Source: Acanthamoeba lenticulata (lineage: Eukaryota; Discosea; Longamoebia; Acanthamoebidae). Taken from it: a stretch of 16,728 nt of DNA. Location of the stretch: assembly GCA_002179805.1 (NCBI GenBank), contig NAVB01000964.1:1-16728 (forward strand), read 5' to 3'. Each line of letters opens with the position of its first letter. Position 1 is the stretch's first letter. Below are positions 10,101 to 16,728 of the stretch, one piece after another. Made by a program: the position numbers and the translations under genes. Under the pieces are notes generated by a model that did not search any database, had not been told where the DNA came from, and saw only the letters and a program-made list of their open reading frames with translations.

Positions 10101-13100
10101 CTCAGAGGCTTCTCAGCAGTGGTGGATCAAGGCCGTCATCATGCACAAGGGTCAGTACATCGTGTCTGGCTGAGAATGAGACTGGGCTAGTACTGAACTG
10201 TATGCGTGTGTGTATTCTGTGTGCAGCCCTCACGCGGGACTGGAACGACGCCTTCCAGAGCGTGATGAAGGACCTGCGCGAGCAGATCCTGGCCAGCGCA
10301 GCAAGCTTCGTGGAGGAGGACTTGGCCCACACAAGCGATTCGAGCATGGCCGCGTTCACGGCGCCGCAGCTCGTGCGGAGCATCACGAGCATGACCGATT
10401 CAAGCTCGCCACTAGCGGCCGAGATGCTCGCCGAGAGCGGCTCCCGCTCCATTCGGCGTCGGCCCACCTCGAGCATCCTGACAAAGGGCCGCAGCAAGTC
10501 CCCGTCCGGCAGCACCGCCACGAGCCCTCGTGGCCACTCGCCCGCCAAACCGGTTTGGCCCTCCATCCCTCCTCCTGCTCCTTGCCCACTCGCCCTCTGA
10601 ACCAACCTGGTGCTGACGTGTCGTGGGACCTGGGCAGGCCGAGGCCAAGGTCACCAGCCTGGTGTACGAGTTCACGTTGATCGCCGAAGTGTTGGCCCAA
10701 GTCATCGTCGATGAGCTCCATCAGCCGGACTATGCCCAGCTCATTCCACCGGCCAAGCTGGGCGGCGTGGCGGGTGGCGAGAAGTACATCTCGCACGGCA
10801 TCCTGTTCAAATTTGCTCGCGACTTCCAGGGCCTCTACGGTGGCGATGAGTACGCCATGAAGGCCACCCAGGTACGCCCGCTGCGGATCCTTTGAGCTTA
10901 TGTGTTCTGTGACGGCGAACTTCACTCACTTGGTGGCATCGCGCGCAGCATGAGATCAAGGGACTGATGACCTACATCGCCTACTCGCTCAACTCGCGCT
11001 TCCCGGACACCCTCCACTTCCCCATTATGAGCGTCATCGGTGCGCTTGTCGTGGTTTTGACTGTCATCGTTTGTTCAACAACAACCAAGACTCATTGGCT
11101 TGCGTCCAGACTACAAGGGCTACCGGCTGAGCGCCACGTCCATCCTTCCCGTCGGCCGCGACACCGTACACTGCGCCTCCTTCCTCCCCTTGAAGAGACT
11201 GACCATCTGAAGCTCTGATTCACCTGTGTCGTCGCAGTTGATCTACGGGTCGGCCGACGGCGGGCGAACGGTGTACAACAAGTACAAGGAGATGAGCGCG
11301 CTCATGCGAAAGGCCGGCCGCGCCCTCAACATCAAGCCGCACTGGGTCATCCCGCGTGATAAGGAGTGGTGCGAGAAGCGTGGCATCACGCAGGTTCAGA
11401 TCTGCGGCCCTGGCGATATCGGTGCGCAGCTTTTTATTTTGAATAATATGTATTCTTTTATTAACACCTCGTCTCACTTTATGTCGACTGCCTCACCAGA
11501 GGGCCACTTGGGTACAGACAAGCGCTTCTATGGTGCGGCCTTGCCCCTCCTTGTTGTCAGCTCCTGGAGAATCAGAGCTGATGGTGTGTGGGCGCGTTTG
11601 TGTGTGCAGTGCTGGACACGGCGCGCGTGTTCCCGCCGACGACGCCGGTGCCGGAGCTCCAAGGGTCCTTCCTGTACCGCCTCATGCGGCCCGAGTTTGT
11701 CAAGAACTACCGCACGCCGCTCTGTTCCGACGCCTTTTCGCGATGGGCGCACGACCCCGACGACCCGTCGGCGCTGCGCGAGCACAACACCGAGATTCGC
11801 GAGGCCACCCACGCCATCGTCGAGAAGGCCGTGCCCGAGTTTGCCAAGCGCTTCGAGGACTTTTTCAAGCGCATTTACCGCGCCAAGGAGTTCACGCCGT
11901 ACGTACTTCTTGCCTCGGCTTACGCGCTGCCACGTCAGCTGACCTCGCTTCGATGTGTGGCGCCCTGCAGGGAGTCGTGGCGCACGGCGGCCGATTACTC
12001 GCGGTACCTGGTCATCGACATGCACCGCGCGGGCATCAATGTGCGCTACATGGGTCACCTGCGCAAGCACACGACCAACACGCTGCTCAACCAGTGGCTG
12101 CTCATCGGTTCGGCCGCCATACCGTGTGTGTGTGTGGACTCGGCTTTGAGCTTTCTCTTACACTCAAGGCACGTATGACACACGACAGAGATGGTGTCAC
12201 GGGTGGTGAAGAACCGCCTGCGCGAGCTGATGCGGCAGGTGCGCACGCCAGACGAGTCCGACATGAGGCAGGTGGTCGCCGACTTCCTCCACCGGCTGCT
12301 GCACGACCCGGTCTTCTGGCAAGCCTCGTGCCAGCTGTCGTCCGGCAGTCCGGCAGCTCTCGCTCACTACGACATCAAGGCCTCCCTCCGGGAGCGATTC
12401 CCCACCTCCCTCTACTCGAGCGAGGTTCGTCATTTTATTTATTTTACTTTGTATCAAAAGATCTAAAGATTTATATTTGTTTTATTTATTCTTAAATCAG
12501 GAGATGGACGAGTGGCACATGCGGGCCAACATCCACTTGGTAGCCGTGTTCGGTCGTGTGTGCCGCCTGGTCGGGCTGCGCTTCACGGAGCAGTTCGAGG
12601 AGCAGCTGTGGAGCTGGCACGGCAATGGCTGCATGGGCGAGGCGGCCTCGGTCCAGTCCTTGAACCAGGCCCTCATCACCATCAGCCCCACCGTACCGAG
12701 AGCCCTCCACTTCACCACCTTGATCATCCTCATTTTTTTCGATTGCTCACCTCTGTGTCGGTACAGGTGGCCCAGCTGCCGCTCGTGTCCTATTCGCGCG
12801 GCCGCAAGATGGAGAGGCTGGCCACCAGTGCCTACGCCACCACCAAGCACCAGCAGCTCCACTTCCTCATCAAGGCACGTGCCCGCCTGTATCGTTTGCA
12901 TGAAAAGAATGGTGAAGATTATGATGATGATGATGATGATGACGGAGGCGTGGGCTGCGTGTGCGTGAGCGCAGGCGAAAAACGAGTACATGCTGGGCCT
13001 CGAGATGAAGACGGACGACCTGGATCTGCTGCTCGGGCTTGCGCGTGTGCTGCTGACCGGCGCCCGAGTGCTCCAGTCTCAGATCGACGAGCGCGGTGCC

Positions 13101-14272
13101 CCCGACTCTGAGTTTGCTCGGACCAACGCCATCCAAGTCCAGCGCATGATCGCCCTGGCCGAGCGCCAGATTAAGGTTCGCCACTTTATTACATTATTTT
13201 ACAGTAAATTATTATCTTTATTTCATTTAATAACACGCCACACACGACAGGAGGCGCTGCGGATCGACCGGACGCGCGCCGAGACGCTGGCGTTCTACGC
13301 AACGTTCTTGGCCGAGCACGGCGGCAAGCGCAAGAAGACCGAGCGCATCTTTGTGGAGGCCCTCCAGGCACGCCCGCACGACGAGGCTCTGCGCGAGCGC
13401 CACCGCGCCTTCCTGGGCCTCCCGCCGTCTTCGTCTTCCTTGTCTTCTTCTTCATCCACAACATCGTCCGAATCATCGTCGGGCGCGACGGACGAGACCG
13501 TTGAGTCGGGCCCGGTCTTGAAGAGGGCGCCGTCGCTGTGTCGACCCTTGTCCAAGCGGCTGTCGCGGTTGGAACTTCACGGCGGCGGAGGCAGCGGCGG
13601 CATCGCCGTGTCGGGCCCGATTGCGGTCACCGCCCCGCTGGCCTCGCACTTGCCCAAGTCCGTCCGCCTGACCGTTTCCTGCGCGCGCAACCTGGCCGCC
13701 CTCGACTCGTGCGTCCCCCACCACCGTCACCACAACTCAACAACTCGTGAACTGATGCATGTGTCAACAACAACATGTGCTTCTACAGGAACGGGTTCAG
13801 TGACCCCTACGTCGTGGTGACGCACGGGAGCCAGTCCATCAAGACGGAGATCAAGAAGAAGACCCTTGATCCCGTCTGGAACGAGACGTTTGACTTGTAC
13901 GTTTTTGTTTCTGTTTTATTTTATTTGTTCTTTTTCCGTTCAGTTCTGATCTCGACTTCTTGCAGCTTGGTGGAGAGCGGCCAGCCGTTCCGGGTCGTCT
14001 GCTGGGACTGGGATCGCCTCAGCAAGGACGGTAAGTGCTTCATCATCATCATCATCAGCAACAACAACAACAACAACTTTCAACCTAACGTTGAACGGAT
14101 GGGGACAGACTTCATCGGGGAGCGCGTGCTGTTCCTGGCGGAGCTGCTGCGGGACCAACAGCAGGCAGGAGGCGCGGCGGAGGAGCGGTGGTACGGCCTG
14201 TGCCCGGCCGGAGCGTCCACACCCGATGCTTCCCTCGGCGAGATCAAGCTCACCTTCCAGTGGAGCTCGTAG
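7154..14272 (+). CDS. Multidomain CLU protein: armadillo/GBD-FH3-like, Tyr repeats, PH, CLU, TPR-like, C2 (about 1721 aa, 26 exons)
   Basis: Exons: 7154-7186, 7275-7358, 7445-7614, 7691-7799, 7885-8030, 8101-8203, 8286-9588, 9677-9801, 9876-9991, 10056-10150, 10227-10552, 10638-10871, 10949-11039, 11110-11165, 11238-11421, 11500-11532, 11610-11898, 11971-12107, 12189-12424, 12501-12692, 12767-12874, 12975-13175, 13251-13708, 13789-13896, 13966-14030 and 14109-14272 (5166 nt, all phases fit). Residues 1-300 are helical and resemble GBD/FH3 armadillo domains; 361-495 hold repeats; 631-761 a PH domain ending in QQWWIKAV; 871-1120 a CLU domain with IYGSADGGRTVYNK and PGDIEGHLGTDKRFYVLDTA; 1390-1510 TPR-like helices; 1594-1721 a C2 domain with LDSNGFSDPYVVV and WDWDRLSKDDFIG, keeping the calcium-binding Asp pattern. 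CLU proteins act in mitochondrial distribution and mRNA binding; PH and C2 suggest membrane recruitment by phosphoinositide and calcium. The first two exons are least certain; ATG 7430 is a fallback start. Confidence 0.85.
8721..9125 (+). repeat. Degenerate coding repeats Y-V-x(4)-F-S-x-D-L-x-G-G
   Basis: Four copies occur in the large exon of the CLU gene: YIDSGEFSADLAGG (from 8721), YVSADDFSVDLKGP (8862), YVAVNNLSADLKGG (8985) and YVGANEFSADLKGG (9084). A second unit, GYMS(H/R)EEQ(N/D)RL, sits between copies 1-2 and 2-3. Spacing shrinks from 141 to 123 to 99 nt, consistent with old tandem duplication and later deletion. The linker is otherwise low in complexity. Confidence 0.85.
12875..12974 (+). 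other. Probable GC-AG intron with (GAT)n run
   Basis: The reading frame leaves exon 12767-12874 at CATCAAG/GCACGT and resumes at GCGCAG/GCGAAA in phase 0. No GT donor restores both frame and the conserved helical sequence as simply; the alternative GTGCCC donor at 12879 needs an unusual GTGAG acceptor. The intron contains a GAT trinucleotide run at 12921-12943. Confidence 0.6.
14040..14077 (+). repeat. (ATC)n and (AAC)n trinucleotide runs in an intron
   Basis: Two adjacent trinucleotide runs, ATC at 14040-14056 and AAC at 14059-14077, lie in the last intron of the CLU gene (14031-14108), just after a GTAAGT donor. They appear to be simple intronic repeats. Confidence 0.8.
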
Positions 14273-14385
14273 TAGATGACGAGGCATGCATGCGCGCAAG
14301 TGCGCAAGGCTGATGGCCTCCACGTGCGCACCGTTTTCCACACGACGTTGGGAAGGAAGAGGGAGTATGTAACAAATCATGCTAT

Positions 14386-14680
14386 TCAACTACTGCTGTT
14401 GTTTTCGCCAGTAGAGGAGGTTGGGGAGGAAGTTCTCTGACGATTCGCTGCCCGCTTTCGGTCCTCTTCGATCTCAGCCCACAGCTTGGCTTCTTCTCGC
14501 TTCTGCAAGTAGTTGGATTAAGTGGAAGGAATTCAAACAAAAAAATCAAGTGGGGATGTTTGCACGGCGTACTGTGGCTTCTTGCATCCATTTCTCTGCG
14601 TAGTGGGACCCAACGGTGGCGCCCCCCAGGCCGCCCACCACAGCCAGAATCACTAACGTCTTGTATGACGGCACGCGCAT
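14386..14680 (-). CDS. Small single-span membrane protein, 74 aa, two exons
   Basis: Exon 1 is 14680-14573 and exon 2 is 14502-14386, joined in phase 0 across a 70-nt intron (donor GTACGC, acceptor TACTTGCAG). The product begins MRVPSYKTLVILAVVGGLGG, giving a short basic N-terminus and one hydrophobic span (about residues 8-26). It continues with HYAEKWMQEATKREEAKLW, a charged helix, and a Ser/Thr-rich tail. The layout of short N-terminus, single span and charged helix is that of small mitochondrial inner-membrane assembly factors such as PET117, and the ATVGSHY stretch is loosely similar. I would not assign that name without a search. It is convergent with the CLU gene (113 nt apart) and divergent from the Rho-like gene, with 89 nt between the two start codons. 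Confidence 0.68.
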
Positions 14681-14769
14681 GGTGATTTACAATTTTTTAT
14701 ACTTTTTATTTAGTTTAAATAAAACAAAGAAAACAAGAAACAAGAAACGTTTGTTGTTTGTCGGCGAAG
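14681..14769. promoter_or_regulatory. Compact bidirectional promoter between two start codons
   Basis: Only 89 nt separate the ATG of the small membrane protein from the ATG of the Rho-like gene. The spacer is strikingly AT-rich against its surroundings and includes TTTTTTATAC, TTTAGTTTAAATAAAAC and similar tracts that could serve as TATA-like elements for both directions. Leaders on both sides must be very short, unless an upstream exon exists. Confidence 0.45.
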
Positions 14770-15776
14770 ATGGAAGTGACAGACCCAACGTCCCTCATAA
14801 AGCGCGAATTCCGGATCGGGTTCGTGCACTGATTATTTTGCAGATGTTCGCCCGGCAACCGACTGTTCGTTAATTTTTGTGCTCATTGCAGAGTGCTGGG
14901 GGAAGATCGGGTCGGGAAGGACACCATGATGGACGCTCTCACGCAAGCGGCAACCTACGGCGACGGTGAAGAGGACTGGGAAGACGTGAGCCTCGGCCTT
15001 TTTCGTGGCCATAGTGCTGGTGCGTTTCTGCATTTTTATTTCAACAGAATTAATTCATGTTAAATCGACATCTCTCTTTTAAGATCTGAATTGACCTTAA
15101 GTTTATTCGTTTGGCCAAGAACTTACCCACTTGACTATGCAGAGACCTTTGGGTTTATGGAGGGCGACGTGCTGCTCGAAGGCACGCGCGTGCGTCTCAC
15201 CGTCGTGCACAACGGAGGTGACAACTGCATCGATGCGCGACTAGCGGAGGAGCTCAAGATCTGCGACATCGTCCTCCTCGTGTTTGACATCGTCAACAAG
15301 CCCACCATGGAAAAGCTCCACACCAAGGTAAGCGTGCATGGCGTGCGTTTGATCTTTGTCGAGTTGCTCACAGATGAACCACTCCTGCACTGCAGTGGTA
15401 CCCGCTGGTCCGAAGATGGAACCCAACGGCGCCTCTTCTGCTGATCGGCAACAAGCGCGAGCTGCGCGCCGACAAGACAGGTGAGTCCTCCATGGAGCCA
15501 TGGGCCCTTGTCCTCTTGGGGGCCAAGCCGTGTGTGTGACTGAGAGACCTTGTGCCGTGGTGCATGCTGCTGTACGATCGGCCGCCAGATCACGTGCAGA
15601 CGGCCGAGGGCGAGGCCGCGGCGAGGGCGCTGGGCGACATCCCCTACGTGGAGACCTCGCTGGCCCACCAGACGTGGGACGAGGAGACGGCGGGCCTGTG
15701 GCGGGCCTGTGTACAGCTCTACAAGCGCGCGCGAGGAGGTCCCACGACGCCAACAACAGCAAACAATCGCCCATGA
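14770..15776 (+). CDS. Divergent Rho-like small GTPase with degenerate nucleotide motifs, 199 aa, five exons
   Basis: Exons: 14770-14819, 14892-14985, 15145-15327, 15396-15480 and 15589-15776 (600 nt). Overall length and order match Rho/Rac proteins: beta-1 then P-loop, a switch region, CDIVLLVFDIVNKPTMEKL, then WYPLVRRWNPTAPLLLIGNK. The motifs are altered. The P-loop reads G20-E-D-R-V-G-K26-D27, with Asp where Ser/Thr binds magnesium. The DTAGQE site reads H70-N-G-G-D-N, lacking the catalytic Gln. The base-specificity motif is N128-K-R-E rather than [NT]KxD. The C-terminus is TPTTANNRP with no CAAX box, so no prenylation is expected. It may be a nucleotide-independent pseudo-GTPase. The exon 2/3 junction has an equally phased alternative (donor GTGAAG near 14970 with exon 3 from 15143), which removes about six residues near switch I. 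All motifs named lie outside that junction. Confidence 0.8.
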
Positions 15777-15895
15777 GCCACGAGAGCCCACACGCGCGTG
15801 TGGGCTTGCTCGAGCGCTCAGCGGGCCAATTGTATTTTTACACACAAAAATGGAGGTGGAGAGAGAAGATGACAACAATTCGACGTCTGCGCGGC

Positions 15896-16683
15896 TCATG
15901 TGCGCTCCTTGCCTTTGGGGTCGACCGCCCCTCGGTCGGTCGGGGGACTGGTGGCTCGGCGCATGAGGAGCGAGGCGGCGGGCTGGGCCGTGAGCTGTCG
16001 CTCCTTCTCTTCGACGGCGATCTTGCGCTGTTTGAGCTTGGCCGATCGGGCCTTGAGTCGCTGCGTGCGCCCCGAAAGATCAGCCATCTGCGCGCGCATG
16101 TTGTGCAGCCGCTGATGGTAGGTCGGCGCCTTGGCCATCTGGTGTGTTCGGTCGCGGCCACACATGGGCACTCGTGTGTGAGTCACCGCTGCACGCGATC
16201 ACAGAGCCCTTTTGAAAGCGATGAAGAGGTACCACAGAGGCGATGTCGTGCCAGTACGGCAGGTTAGTCAGCTTGTCGTTCTCGGCCGTGAGACCCGCGA
16301 TAAGGATCTGCTGGTTTCGACTGCCAAGATGCACAAGCCTTCATCAATAAAATACACGTAAATAAAAATGCGCAACAAGAGAAGACGTACTAAAGTTCAA
16401 GGAGCTGCTCCTCGAGCTGCTGCAGCGGGACGTGCAGGTTGGCCAACAGTCCACTAGTGAGATCCTCAACGGCCTTGGCTTCTTGCTGCTCGTCAATGAA
16501 CTTCGTGGCGAGCGCAGGCGGCTGCACGTCGCCAGAGCCACTCCTCATCTTGCCAGGGTTCAGATTGACCGTGAAATCGTCGTCCTCTTCCTCCCCGTCC
16601 GCGATTTGTGGTGCGACATCCCCTTGTCGGGGTTGTGCGAGTGGTCGATTGATTTGTGCCACCTCAAATTCGTACGCCTCCAT
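15896..16683 (-). CDS. BLOC1S6: BLOC-1 subunit 6 (pallidin) homologue, 207 aa, three exons
   Basis: Exons on the minus strand: 16683-16391, 16320-16233 and 16138-15896, total 624 nt. The N-terminal 60 residues are acidic and probably disordered. From about residue 70 the protein is a continuous coiled coil: LTSGLLANLHVPLQQLEEQL, then RNQQILIAGLTAENDKL, then APTYHQRLHNMRAQMADLSG and a Lys/Arg/Gln-rich helix ending ERQLTAQPAA. The YH..L.N.R..M..L...T..LK.R..KL.Q pattern followed by QLTA.PA matches the C-terminal half of pallidin. Pallidin is a core subunit of BLOC-1, which works in endosome-to-lysosome-related-organelle traffic. Human pallidin is 172 residues, and the extra length here is at the N-terminus. 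It is convergent with the Rho-like gene, 119 nt between stop codons. The start is the only ATG opening the first exon. Confidence 0.82.
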
Positions 16684-16728
16684 GCTTGGTGGTGGACGGA
16701 TTTACCTCTCGTTTTCTCTGTGCGAAAT

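Noticed and set aside
13189..13555. Minus-strand frames over the Ser-rich linker and TPR-like exon
   Set aside because: Shadows of a GC-rich coding exon; the plus strand has the conserved helical and C2 sequence.

Overview
The window looks like compact nuclear DNA of a free-living amoebozoan, most like Acanthamoeba. This is an inference from GC-rich exons, many short introns (mostly 64-124 nt, AT/T-rich, with donors such as GTACGT, GTGCGC and GTTCGC), closely packed genes on both strands and the protein families present; no database search was possible. All exon models were built by hand by matching donor/acceptor phase to open frames. Each of the six multi-exon models sums to a whole number of codons.

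Layout, left to right. 1-456: no gene recognised. 457-2294 (-): six-exon CRT-like (chloroquine-resistance-transporter family) membrane protein. 2295-2863: intergenic, CRT 5' region. 2864-5436 (-): nine-exon WD40 protein of the WDR44 (Rab11-binding) type. 5514-6068 (-): acidic Ser/Asp/Glu-rich reading frame that is either a small gene or a missed N-terminal exon of the WDR44-like gene. 6069-7153: long intergenic region holding what looks like a fragment of nuclear large-subunit rRNA in reverse orientation. 7154-14272 (+): a 26-exon gene for a protein of about 1721 residues combining an armadillo/GBD-FH3-like N-terminus, a tyrosine-containing repeat region, a PH domain, a CLU (TIF31/clustered-mitochondria) domain, a helical TPR-like region and a C-terminal C2 domain. 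14386-14680 (-): two-exon 74-residue single-span membrane protein. 14770-15776 (+): five-exon divergent Rho-like GTPase with degraded nucleotide-binding motifs. 15896-16683 (-): three-exon homologue of BLOC-1 subunit 6 (pallidin).

Several genes point to endomembrane work: a lysosomal-type transporter with a dileucine signal, a Rab11-effector-type WD40 protein, a BLOC-1 subunit, a Rho-like protein and a PH/C2 scaffold. Eukaryotic neighbours need not be co-functional, so this is only a theme. The items most worth following up are the PH-CLU-C2 fusion protein with its repeats, the GTPase lacking key catalytic residues, the rRNA fragment, and the unresolved join between the acidic frame and the WDR44-like gene.
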